Origin: an uncultured Algisphaera sp.
GTDB taxonomy: Bacteria; Planctomycetota; Phycisphaerae; Phycisphaerales; Phycisphaeraceae
Length of the DNA: 35,349 bases
NCBI GenBank assembly: GCA_938015655.1
Contig: CALLPP010000060.1
Span: forward strand, 1-35,349
Reading direction: 5' to 3'
Below are positions 26,964 through 34,399 of this stretch, piece after piece (the stretch's first letter is position 1; the number at the start of each line of letters is the position of its first letter). The notes beneath the pieces were generated by a model. That model saw only the letters and a list, made by a program, of their open reading frames with translations, had not been told where the DNA came from and made no database searches. Both the position numbers and the translations under genes were made by a program.

Positions 26964-27755
26964 TCAGGCCACACGGCGACGACGCCCCAGCAGGGCCAGG
27001 CCGCCCGCACTCAGCAGCGCCAGCGATGCGGGTTCAGGGATGGTCAGCGAGAGGTTGTCGACGATGACCGCGGGGTTTTGGCCGTCGGCAAACGAGTTGC
27101 GAACACCGAACTGCAGGGTCTGGCCGGCGAGCGCCGGGGCCGACAGATCCAAAGTCAGCTGCCCCGACTCGGTCACGCCCTCGACCGCACCGCTGAGGTC
27201 AAACGACACTTCGTTGGTGGTGGCGAAACCGTTGTTGGGGTCCAGCGTCAGTAAGAATGCTTCGACGGAAGTGGATGCCGCGGTGTTGAGTGCCCCCGGG
27301 GCACCGCTGAAGAGGAAGTCGAAGACCACGGTGGTGCCCACGTCCGCGGCGCTGATGGTCTGCTGCTGGAACACGTTCAGGTTCAGCACGCGGGGGTCGG
27401 CGTTGACCGCGGGGTCATCCTGAAAAAGCCCGCTGTTGACGTCGGCAAAGAAGACCAGGCTCTGATCACCGTCCAGCGCGTCGTCGCCAAAGGCCACCGT
27501 GACGATGGACGGGCCGGCGATGTTCAGCCCCGGGGCCGACGGGATAAAACCCGTAAAGTCACCGAAGGCCGCGTTGCCACCGCTGCTGGAAAAGAAGAAA
27601 TCGAAACCCGCGTCACCCACCGCACTGCCGCTGTTCGGGTCGAAGCCAGGGGCTTCGAAGTCGATCACAGTCGAAGCCAGCTGGCCGTAAGAGGACCCGG
27701 CAAGTGCCGCGCTCAGCAGCCCGGCAGTGGCGATCGTAAAAAGAGGCGTTTTCAT
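26964..27755 (-). CDS. PEP-CTERM sorting-domain secreted protein
   Basis: A 263-residue exported protein with a signal peptide (MKTPLFTIATAGLLSAALAGSSYGQ). The C-terminal tripartite sorting tail is IPEPASLALLSAGGLALLGRRRRVA: a PEP motif, a hydrophobic helix and a basic end. Exosortase-type enzymes recognise such tails in bacteria that make extracellular polysaccharide. The body is a beta-rich, Asp/Gly/Asn-rich domain (TVIDFEAPGFDPNSG, FDFFFSSSGG), possibly a lectin-like or carbohydrate-binding jelly roll. No exosortase gene is in this window. GGAG lies seven bases before the ATG. Confidence 0.93.
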   Translation of the reverse strand: MKTPLFTIATAGLLSAALAGSSYGQLASTVIDFEAPGFDPNSGSAVGDAGFDFFFSSSGGNAAFGDFTGFIPSAPGLNIAGPSIVTVAFGDDALDGDQSLVFFADVNSGLFQDDPAVNADPRVLNLNVFQQQTISAADVGTTVVFDFLFSGAPGALNTAASTSVEAFLLTLDPNNGFATTNEVSFDLSGAVEGVTESGQLTLDLSAPALAGQTLQFGVRNSFADGQNPAVIVDNLSLTIPEPASLALLSAGGLALLGRRRRVA

Positions 27756-27837
27756 CAGAATTCTCCAAGGGGGGGGAAGGTGAAGCGACGGCTTCGGGGT
27801 GAATAGGAAAGGACCAAAAGAAAAGTTGTTCGCTGCG

Positions 27838-28842
27838 TCAGGCCGGCGGCCCCGCGGTGGACTTGTGGATTTCCAGCCAGGCCCGCAGCGACTTGCGGAC
27901 CGGCACGGTGTTGATGGGGCCGCCCTCGATCACGTCGTTCAGGGCGGCCAGGGCCTCGCGGCCCATCGCCGCGGTGTCCTGGCACACGGCGGACATCTCG
28001 GGAAACACATCGAAACGCGAGTCCCCGTCATCAAAGCCGACCACCGACAGGTCGCCGGGGATGTCCAGGCCCATCGCGCGGGCCTCTTTCACGGCGCCCG
28101 CCGAGGTGGCCGGGTCGGTGATGAAAAGGGCCGTGGGCCGGTCGGCCATCGCCGCCACCCGGCGGATGAGCTGAGCGCCCCCGGGGCGGTTGGCCGGCGT
28201 GCGGATCACCAGCTTGCGGTCCCAGGCCAGGCCATGTTCTTCCATCGCCTGGCGGTAGCCCAGGAGGCGGTCGGCGTGGTCCGAGTCGTCCACGTTGTTC
28301 AGACAGATGCCAATGCGGGTGTGCCCGAGGGCGATCAGGTGCTCAACGGCCTCGCGGCTGGGCTCGCGGGAGTCGGAGTACACAAAGCGCACGCCCTCGT
28401 GCTCAAATCGATCGCCGATGACCACCGCCGGGAAGCCCTCGTCGGCGATCGCGAGGCAGACGTTGCGGGTCGCCAGCGTGGTCCGCAGCACCAGGCCGCG
28501 GACGCCTTTGCGCATCAGCATCTGTGAATAGGTTTCCCCCGGCTGCATGGAGCGCTTGGCGTCCAGTACCATCAGATCGAAGTTGTATTCCTCAAGCCCC
28601 GAGGTCATGCCCCACATCAGCTGGGCATCAAAGGGCGAGCCAAGCGAAAGTTCACCGGTGTAAAGCAGCGCGACGTTCGCGGTCGAACGCTTGCTGACCT
28701 GGGCGACGTACCGTTTCTCGTTGGCCGCCGCGAGCACCTTGTCGCGGATCCCAGGGCTGACCCGCGGGTGGTTGTTCAGCACGCGCGAAACCGTGGCGAT
28801 GGATACGCCAGCTTCGCGAGCGATGACGCGGACACTTGACAT
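27838..28842 (-). CDS. LacI-family transcriptional regulator
   Basis: A 334-residue repressor-type regulator. The N-terminal helix-turn-helix VRVIAREAGVSIATVSRVLNNHPRVSPGIRDKVL with its hinge is diagnostic. The rest is a periplasmic-binding-protein-like sensor domain (VRFVYSDSREPSREAVEHLIALGHTRIGI, LFITDPATSAGAVKEA, DLSVVGFDDGD). LacI regulators usually respond to a sugar. The PEP-CTERM, pseudopilin and GH2-like genes directly downstream on the same strand are probable targets. An inverted repeat GGAACAG-18-CTGTTCC, 50-81 bases upstream of the start, could be its own operator. The effector cannot be read. Confidence 0.95.
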   Translation of the reverse strand: MSSVRVIAREAGVSIATVSRVLNNHPRVSPGIRDKVLAAANEKRYVAQVSKRSTANVALLYTGELSLGSPFDAQLMWGMTSGLEEYNFDLMVLDAKRSMQPGETYSQMLMRKGVRGLVLRTTLATRNVCLAIADEGFPAVVIGDRFEHEGVRFVYSDSREPSREAVEHLIALGHTRIGICLNNVDDSDHADRLLGYRQAMEEHGLAWDRKLVIRTPANRPGGAQLIRRVAAMADRPTALFITDPATSAGAVKEARAMGLDIPGDLSVVGFDDGDSRFDVFPEMSAVCQDTAAMGREALAALNDVIEGGPINTVPVRKSLRAWLEIHKSTAGPPA

Positions 28843-29185
28843 ACGGATGTTCCCTTAGCAATCGTGCGGAAGAGGGCAGTGAACACATTCGGGAACAGAT
28901 GGGACAAGAAAAGTAACTGTTCCACACTTGTGTCTTGGAATCGTAGCCCTGCCCCAAGACCTCGTCAAGCATCAAGATCAGAAAAAGTTATCGCCAGGGC
29001 ATTCCCCCCCCCTACACACACACTGACGGCGAACGCACCACATGATGACGAGCCACGCTCGTCACCTCCTGAAGCCCGACGACGCCTCGGGTTATCTAAC
29101 TCCACAACCACGCTTTACGCGTCAACTGGCATCGATGTCGGGCCACGCCCAAGTTTGCACCGCCCCGAGCTTCTAGACTGATTCC
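28843..29185. other. Divergent LacI/ispH intergenic region
   Basis: A gene-free stretch of 343 bases that must carry the promoters of lacI-like (minus) and ispH (plus). The only clear structure is the GGAACAG/CTGTTCC inverted repeat near 28892-28923. A run of nine C at about 29,004 followed by a CA repeat has no evident role. No RNA gene was recognised. Confidence 0.5.
28892..28923. promoter_or_regulatory. Possible LacI-family operator
   Basis: GGAACAG (28892-28898) and CTGTTCC (28917-28923) are exact complements spaced by 18 bases, upstream of the LacI-family gene. The spacing is wider than in typical LacI operators, so the assignment is tentative. Confidence 0.3.
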
Positions 29186-30130
29186 ATGCAAATCATCCTT
29201 GCCAGCCCGCGCGGCTTCTGCGCCGGCGTACACATGGCCATCGACACCGTACAAGAGTTGGTGGACCTCATCGGCACACCGCTCTACGTCTACCACGCGA
29301 TCGTGCACAACAAGCACGTGGTCGAACGTTTCGAGCGGCAGGGGGTGACGTTCGTGGAGTCGATCGACGAGGTTCCCCTGGGTGAAACCGTGGTGTTTAG
29401 CGCCCACGGCGTCAGCCCCGCGGTCCGCGAGCAGTCGGCCGACCGCGACTTGAGGATGATCGATGCCACCTGCCCGCTGGTGACCAAAGTCCACGTCGAG
29501 GCCCGGCGCTACGCCAAAATGGGCCACCAGATTCTGCTGGTTGGTCACGAAAACCACCAGGAAATCAAAGGCACCTACGGCGAAGCCCCCGAGGTCATGC
29601 ACATCGTCGAAAGCCCCGCCGACGTGGCGCGGCTCGACTTCCCCGCAACCCAGCCACTGACCTACCTCACCCAGACCACGCTGAGCATCGACGACGCCAA
29701 CACTATCATCGGCGCTATCAAGGAGCGATTCCCGTGGTGCAACGCGCCCCCAAAGGAAGACATCTGTTACGCGACCACCAACCGCCAACACGCGGTGCGC
29801 CAGCTGGCGCCCAGCGCCGACCTCACCCTGGTGATCGGCAGCCACAACAGCAGCAACAGCGTGCGACTGAAAGAGCTAAGCGAGACCGACGGCACCCCAG
29901 CCCACCTACTCGATGATAAAAGCGAACTGAAAGATACCTGGTTCAATGGAGTGGAGCGGGTGCTGGTGACCGCCGGCGCCTCGGCTCCCGACGATCTGGT
30001 CCGAGGGGTGATCGACGAACTGGTCGCTCGCTTTGACGGCAAGATCGACGAGAGCGAACTCGTGAAAGAAGATATGACCTTCGCCCTGCCGGTGCAGCTA
30101 CGGATTTTGAAGCACGAGATGGATTTGTGA
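29186..30130 (+). CDS. ispH: 4-hydroxy-3-methylbut-2-enyl diphosphate reductase
   Basis: The last enzyme of the MEP pathway, an iron-sulfur protein that makes isopentenyl and dimethylallyl diphosphate for quinones and lipid carriers. The three cluster-binding cysteines are present: Cys12 in RGFCAGV, Cys96 in DATCPLV and Cys194 in EDICYATTNRQ. HNKHVVERF, FSAHGVSPAV, TQTTLSIDD and GSHNSSNSVRL are further signature segments. Length is 314 residues, as usual. It is transcribed alone, divergent from the LacI-family gene. Presence of IspH implies the MEP rather than the mevalonate route here. Confidence 0.97.
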   Translation: MQIILASPRGFCAGVHMAIDTVQELVDLIGTPLYVYHAIVHNKHVVERFERQGVTFVESIDEVPLGETVVFSAHGVSPAVREQSADRDLRMIDATCPLVTKVHVEARRYAKMGHQILLVGHENHQEIKGTYGEAPEVMHIVESPADVARLDFPATQPLTYLTQTTLSIDDANTIIGAIKERFPWCNAPPKEDICYATTNRQHAVRQLAPSADLTLVIGSHNSSNSVRLKELSETDGTPAHLLDDKSELKDTWFNGVERVLVTAGASAPDDLVRGVIDELVARFDGKIDESELVKEDMTFALPVQLRILKHEMDL

Positions 30131-30182
30131 ACATCCGACGGGGCGATGCGGTCAGCTGATCACGCGGGGCATATAGTCTAAG

Positions 30183-30369
30183 TACGCCAAGACGCCAAAA
30201 ACGGCCGCAAGGGTTTTCACGTCGAGACGCCGCGCAGCAAGAGGCACCGCTTGTCGTCCCCGGCAGTGTTTTATAGTGAATTTTTTGGGTGCTCGACGCC
30301 GTGCCAACAACGTTCCTCGGCCATGAACGAGATGCGCAATCGCTTGCGTCTTCTCGGCGTCTTGGCGTA
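30183..30369. repeat. Inverted-repeat element between ispH and lipoprotein gene
   Basis: TACGCCAAGACGCC (30183-30196) and GGCGTCTTGGCGTA (30356-30369) are perfect 14-bp complements, and the element begins and ends with TA. The 159-bp interior holds no convincing open frame. The CGCCAAGA heptamer is reiterated within the ends. It fills most of the space between two convergent genes. Confidence 0.6.
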
Positions 30370-30399
30370 AAACCAAGTATCCACCAGCCTAAGCCGAAC

Positions 30400-31329
30400 T
30401 CATTCCGGCTCGTTCAAACTCTCTACCTTCGCCGGCCGCAGCTTCTTTCGCAGGTCCTCAAACCGGAACCACGTGCCGCGGATACGCTCGGGTTTCTGGG
30501 GGCTTTTGAGCACGACGGTCATGCGTGAACCGTCGCCCTGCGGGTACAGCTCAATCGTGCCCGGCAGCGTCGCGGTAGGTCCCGAAGGCGTCGAGGCGGG
30601 CACCGTCAACTCTCCGGTGAGCACGGCGCTCAGCACGCTGGCCCCGGCAAAGTCAGTGAGCTCCACGCGGGTCAGCCGCCCGGTCTCAGGATGCATCTGC
30701 ATGCGCAGGTTCAATCCCGGCGGCTCAATTACCGCGTAGCCGTTGATCAGTTCGACTTCAGGCGCCGCGGGGCGGCGGTCCGGATCCAGCGGCATCAAGC
30801 CCAGTAGATAAGGCATGACCTCAGGCTGAATCGGCAGGGGCAGTCGACGGCGGATGGGCTGGCCATAATCACCGTGGTAAGCGGTTTCGGTGTCGAACAA
30901 GTCGAACATCCAGAACGCGCGATCGTCGCTGCCCGCCCAGATCTTCACGTCGCCCAGCACCTCCACCGTGAGGGCTGTGTCTAGGGGCCGACGAAAAATC
31001 AGCCGACCGTCGCCGCTTTCGCGCCGCTCGCGGCCGTCGTCTTCACGCCAGCGCAGCGCCACGTCGGTCTTCACGTACACGCGATCCACGGCGCTGGCGT
31101 TGGCGTTGTAGGCCCGGACCAGGTCGGCGTAGTCGGGCGCTGCGGCGGTGGGGATCGGGACGGGGTTGAGGTCGCGTGGGACGATGGGCCCCCGGGCGGT
31201 GCATCCCCCGAGCGCAACGGCCAGCGCGACCCACCCTCTCAGAACGTGTGTGAGAAGCCCCGCACGCCTGCGTGCGGCAAGCACGTGGCTTCTCACACAC
31301 AGTCTCAGCACGGCGTAGCGGGTTTTCAC
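30400..31329 (-). CDS. Outer-membrane-type lipoprotein, LolA/LolB-like fold likely
   Basis: 309 residues from a GTG at 31329, whose GTGA overlaps the stop of the upstream gene, so translation is coupled; the track start at 31431 is rejected. The mature part begins at the lipobox cysteine in ALGGCTARG. It has long beta-strand-like stretches (DVALRWREDDGRERR, DGRLIFRRPLDTALTVEVLG, AFWMFDLFDTETAYHGDYG) and a C-terminal ELYPQGDGSRMTVVLKSP, an arrangement like LolA/LolB lipid-carrier barrels, but no family was confirmed. The signal peptide is odd: 22 extra codons formed by a palindromic insertion (31237-31311) lengthen the N-region. Without them it would read KTRYAVLR-GWVALAVALGGC, a normal lipoprotein signal. 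Confidence 0.78.
   Translation of the reverse strand: MKTRYAVLRLCVRSHVLAARRRAGLLTHVLRGWVALAVALGGCTARGPIVPRDLNPVPIPTAAAPDYADLVRAYNANASAVDRVYVKTDVALRWREDDGRERRESGDGRLIFRRPLDTALTVEVLGDVKIWAGSDDRAFWMFDLFDTETAYHGDYGQPIRRRLPLPIQPEVMPYLLGLMPLDPDRRPAAPEVELINGYAVIEPPGLNLRMQMHPETGRLTRVELTDFAGASVLSAVLTGELTVPASTPSGPTATLPGTIELYPQGDGSRMTVVLKSPQKPERIRGTWFRFEDLRKKLRPAKVESLNEPE
31237..31311. mobile_element. Palindromic element inserted in frame in a signal peptide
   Basis: GTGTGTGAGAAGCC (31246-31259) and GGCTTCTCACACAC (31287-31300) form a perfect 14-bp inverted repeat around a CGCACG/CGTGCG inner stem. The palindrome is flanked by the near-identical direct repeats TCTCAGAAC (31237-31245) and TCTCAGCAC (31303-31311), which look like a 9-bp target duplication. 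Insert plus one repeat is 66 bp, exactly 22 codons, so the lipoprotein frame is preserved. Confidence 0.7.
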
Positions 31330-31916
31330 AGCTCGGCCTCCAGCACTTCGCCCAGCTGCTCGGTCACCTCGGCGATCTGCGACTCGTCCAGCTGCGGGTC
31401 CAGCACTCGCAGGGCGTCGTCCTCGTTCCACTTGCCAAAGTGGCCCTTGGTCACGTCAAGCTTGGGCGTAAACAGCCACCACTGCTGCACCGGCCCGTCG
31501 CCGTCGGGGTCATCCAGGGCCTCGGTGCCATCGTAGCGCAGCAGCTTCTTACGCATCAAAATGAGCGACACCACGAAGCGGAACGACTGCCGCCGCGGCT
31601 CGTCGGTGTCTTCCAGGCGTCGCAGCAGGTTCATCAGCATCCCGTCGTCCACGAAGGTCTTCTTCTTGGCGTTGGGTTCGGGCACCGTGGTCTTCCAGAA
31701 GCTGAACAGGCGGTCGGGGCGGTAGCCGTCTTCCCACGCCGCGTCGCCCACGTCCACGCGGCGCATGCCCAGCGTGTCTTTGGGGTCGCGCTCTTCAGCC
31801 GGAATGTCAACCAGGGCCGACCAGCAGGTGTCGCCGGGCGCGAGTTCGTCGCCCGACGCGACGCACACGCCCGAGGTTTTCTGCACGTCGTAGCTGGAGG
31901 CGGAGTATTTGGCCAT
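31326..31916 (-). CDS. Conserved hypothetical protein of planctomycete type
   Basis: A 196-residue soluble protein. Landmarks are the N-terminal CVASGDELAPGDTCWSALVD, then LFSFWKTTVPEPNAKKKTFVDDGMLMNLLRRLED, then RQSFRFVVSLILMRKKLLRYDG. I recall the same order of motifs in small uncharacterised planctomycete proteins, where the N-terminal cysteines may form part of a metal site; this is memory, not a search. The C-terminus is acidic. It precedes the lipoprotein gene with a four-base GTGA overlap, so the two are expressed together. That coupling hints at an envelope-related role, but no function is assigned. Confidence 0.75.
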   Translation of the reverse strand: MAKYSASSYDVQKTSGVCVASGDELAPGDTCWSALVDIPAEERDPKDTLGMRRVDVGDAAWEDGYRPDRLFSFWKTTVPEPNAKKKTFVDDGMLMNLLRRLEDTDEPRRQSFRFVVSLILMRKKLLRYDGTEALDDPDGDGPVQQWWLFTPKLDVTKGHFGKWNEDDALRVLDPQLDESQIAEVTEQLGEVLEAEL

Positions 31917-31974
31917 GGTGTCTTGGTAGGGGCTTGACGTGCGAGCGGCGCCGGTGTCGCTGAGCAGGGCACGT

Positions 31975-32164
31975 AGGCGTTAGGTTTTAGGCGTTAGGTC
32001 CTAGGAAGACGCAAGCGGGTGCGGGGCGCGAAAGGGGAGGGCGAACCTTCAGGTGGGCCGTCGTTGCATGGTACGCCGGCTCACCAGAAGGTTCGCCCTC
32101 CCCGCGGATGATCCCGACCGCGGCAGCGCTCTTCCTAACGCCCAGGCCCTAACGCCTAACGCCT
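31975..32164. repeat. Nested palindrome with CCTAACGCC heptamer arms
   Basis: Outer arms are AGGCGTTAGG (31975-31984 and 31989-31998) against CCTAACGCC copies at 32134, 32148 and 32155. The inner core is a perfect 17-bp inverted repeat, GGGGAGGGCGAACCTTC (32034-32050) and GAAGGTTCGCCCTCCCC (32087-32103), with a further GGTGGGCCG/CGGCTCACC pairing inside. It lies between folD and the conserved hypothetical gene. This is far larger than an intrinsic terminator and resembles a short palindromic repeat element. Confidence 0.7.
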
Positions 32165-32204
32165 CCATGGGGTACGCCCTGCGGCCCGCAATCCCCAACG
32201 ACGC

Positions 32205-33053
32205 TCATGCCCCAGCCACCGCCGCTTCGGCGGCGTCCACCGTCTGATCGATCAGCGTGGCGATGGTCATCGGTCCCACGCCGCCGGGCACGGGGGTGAT
32301 CATGCCCGCGTTCACTTGGGCGGCTTCGAAGTCCACGTCGCCCACGTTGCCCTCGTTGTAACCCGCGTCCATGACCACGGCGCCGGGCTTGACCCAGTCG
32401 CCCTGCACAAAGTTGGCCCGCCCCACCGCGGCCACGATGATGTCCGCCGTACGGACAATGTCGGCGATGTTCTGGGTGCGGCTGTGGCAGATGGTGACCG
32501 TGGCGTTGCGGTCCAGCAGCAGGCCGGCCATGGGCTTACCCAGGATCGCGCTGCGGCCGATGACCACCGCGTGCTTGCCCTCGATGGGCAGGTCGTAGGC
32601 GTCCATGAGCCGCACGATGCCGCCGGGGGTACAGCTGGCGAATCCCCGCTCGCCAAACCACATGTTCGCGAAGCTGCCGAAGGTCACCCCGTCCACGTCT
32701 TTGGCCACGGGGATCGCCTCAAACGCCGCCCGCTCGTCCACGTGAGCCGGGGCCGGGTGCTGCAGCAGGATGCCGTGGACCGACGGGTCGGCGCCCAGAT
32801 CGGTCACGACCTTCACCAGTTCTTCGGTGGTGGTTTGTTCCGGCAGCTCGACCTTGCGCGAGCCCATGCCGATTTTCTCGCAGCGTTTGCGCTTCATCTG
32901 CGTGTACACGATCGACGAGGGGTCGCTACCCACCAGGATGGTCACCAGGCAGGGCGTCACCCCGTGGTCGCGCTTCAGCGCGGCGACGCGGGCCTCGGCC
33001 CGGGTCAGGGTTTCTTTCGCGACACGGCTTCCGTCGATGATCTTTTCGCTCAT
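32205..33053 (-). CDS. folD: Bifunctional methylene-THF dehydrogenase / methenyl-THF cyclohydrolase
   Basis: It interconverts 5,10-methylene-, methenyl- and 10-formyl-tetrahydrofolate with NADP. The active-site region SIVYTQMKRKRCEKIG carries the conserved Tyr50 and Lys54/Lys56. GILLQHPAPAHVD, DVDGVTFGSFANMWFG, CTPGGIVRLMD, the Rossmann segment HAVVIGRSAILGKPMAGLLL and the end signature TPVPGGVGPMTIATL complete the family pattern. Length is 282 residues, as usual. It is divergent from cinA with only 38 bases between the starts, so their promoters must overlap. Confidence 0.97.
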   Translation of the reverse strand: MSEKIIDGSRVAKETLTRAEARVAALKRDHGVTPCLVTILVGSDPSSIVYTQMKRKRCEKIGMGSRKVELPEQTTTEELVKVVTDLGADPSVHGILLQHPAPAHVDERAAFEAIPVAKDVDGVTFGSFANMWFGERGFASCTPGGIVRLMDAYDLPIEGKHAVVIGRSAILGKPMAGLLLDRNATVTICHSRTQNIADIVRTADIIVAAVGRANFVQGDWVKPGAVVMDAGYNEGNVGDVDFEAAQVNAGMITPVPGGVGPMTIATLIDQTVDAAEAAVAGA

Positions 33054-33091
33054 GGCTGCAGTTTACCGCGGCGGGCTGCTAGGCTCGGGGC

Positions 33092-34384
33092 ATGCAGGCC
33101 ATTCTTGTGAGCATTGGTGACGAACTCGCTCTGGGACAGACCGTGGACACCAATTCGGCTTGGCTGGCGGGCCGGCTGGCGCAGCTGGGCATCCCCACCC
33201 TTAAACACGAAACCGTGGCGGACGACCTGCCCGAGCTTTCCCGTACGCTACAGCAAGCCACCACACAGGCCGACCTGGTGCTGGTGTCCGGAGGCCTGGG
33301 GCCGACCCCCGACGACCTCACCCGCGAAGCCCTGGCCGCGGCCATGGGTGTGGGGCTGGAAGAAGACCCGGCGGCGCTGGCCGCGCTCACCGGTTTTTTT
33401 GACAACCGGGGCTGCCCGATGCCCGAACGCAACCGCGTTCAGGCCCTCTTCCCCGTGGGGGGGCGCACCATTCCCAACGCCCGGGGCACCGCCCCGGGAC
33501 TGCGAGTGAACCTAAACGGCACGAAACTCTTTGTCATGCCCGGTGTCCCGCACGAGATGAAAGCGATGTACGTCGCGGCGGTCGAGCCGGAACTGCGGGC
33601 GGAGCTTGACGGGGCCTCGGGCGGGCGCCCGGCCATCCTCACCCGAAAGATCAACACCTTCGGCATCGGCGAGAGCGACGCGGCCCAGCGTCTGGGGCCG
33701 CTGATGGACCGCGAACGCAACCCGACCGTGGGTACGACGGTCAGCCGCGGCTACTGCAGCATCCGCGTGCGAGCCGAATGTGCCGACCCTGCCGAGGCCC
33801 AGCGCAAACTCGACGCCACCACTCAGCAGGTCCACGAGCGGCTGGGCCCGCTGGTGTTCGGCCACGACGACGCCACCCTGGCCGCCGACCTGGTCGCCCG
33901 CCTGATCCAAAACGGGCAGAGTGTCGCCACCGCGGAATCTTGCACCGGCGGCCTGGTGGGCGGCATGATCGTCGATGTGCCGGGCAGCAGCGCGGTCTAC
34001 CCGGGGGGCTGGGTGACCTACAGCAACGCCCTGAAACAGAGCCAGTTGGGGGTGCCCGCGGCACTACTGGACGTCCACGGCGCGGTCAGCTCCGCGGTGG
34101 TACAGGCCATGGCCACCGGGGCGCGGGATCGGGCGGGGGCCGACCTTGCGGTGGCGGTCTCGGGCGTGGCGGGCCCGGGAGGTGGAACCGACGAAAAACC
34201 GGTGGGTACGGTCTGGTTTGGTCTGGCTACACCCGCGGGAGTGCAGAGCTATCGTGCCCGGCTGATGGGCGGACGCGAAGCAGTGCGCGACCGTGCGGCC
34301 AAATGCGCCCTGCAGATGCTGCGCTTCACCGTCATGGGCGAAAGCCTCCGGCAAATCCGCTGGCTGGAGCAGATGGCATCCTGA
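33092..34384 (+). CDS. cinA: CinA-like protein (nicotinamide-nucleotide amidase / competence-damage)
   Basis: A 430-residue full-length CinA. The N-terminal molybdopterin-binding-like domain (residues 1-170) has SIGDELALGQTVDTNSAWLA and SGGLGPTPDDLTREALA, the ADP-ribose pyrophosphatase region in family members. The C-terminal domain (about 270-425) has TAESCTGGLVGGMIVDVPGSS, WVTYSNALKQSQLGV and AVSGVAGPGGGTDEKPVGTVW, which acts in nicotinamide mononucleotide deamidation for pyridine-nucleotide salvage. It is divergent from folD and converges with the redoxin gene with only 15 bases between. Confidence 0.96.
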   Translation: MQAILVSIGDELALGQTVDTNSAWLAGRLAQLGIPTLKHETVADDLPELSRTLQQATTQADLVLVSGGLGPTPDDLTREALAAAMGVGLEEDPAALAALTGFFDNRGCPMPERNRVQALFPVGGRTIPNARGTAPGLRVNLNGTKLFVMPGVPHEMKAMYVAAVEPELRAELDGASGGRPAILTRKINTFGIGESDAAQRLGPLMDRERNPTVGTTVSRGYCSIRVRAECADPAEAQRKLDATTQQVHERLGPLVFGHDDATLAADLVARLIQNGQSVATAESCTGGLVGGMIVDVPGSSAVYPGGWVTYSNALKQSQLGVPAALLDVHGAVSSAVVQAMATGARDRAGADLAVAVSGVAGPGGGTDEKPVGTVWFGLATPAGVQSYRARLMGGREAVRDRAAKCALQMLRFTVMGESLRQIRWLEQMAS

Positions 34385-34399
34385 CTTGGACCGTGCGAC

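Noticed and set aside
24039-27254. Plus-strand ORF of 1,071 codons
   Set aside because: It is the antisense shadow of the GH2-like, pseudopilin and PEP-CTERM genes. Its translation is His/Arg-rich with no domain, while the minus strand gives signal peptides, motifs and terminators.
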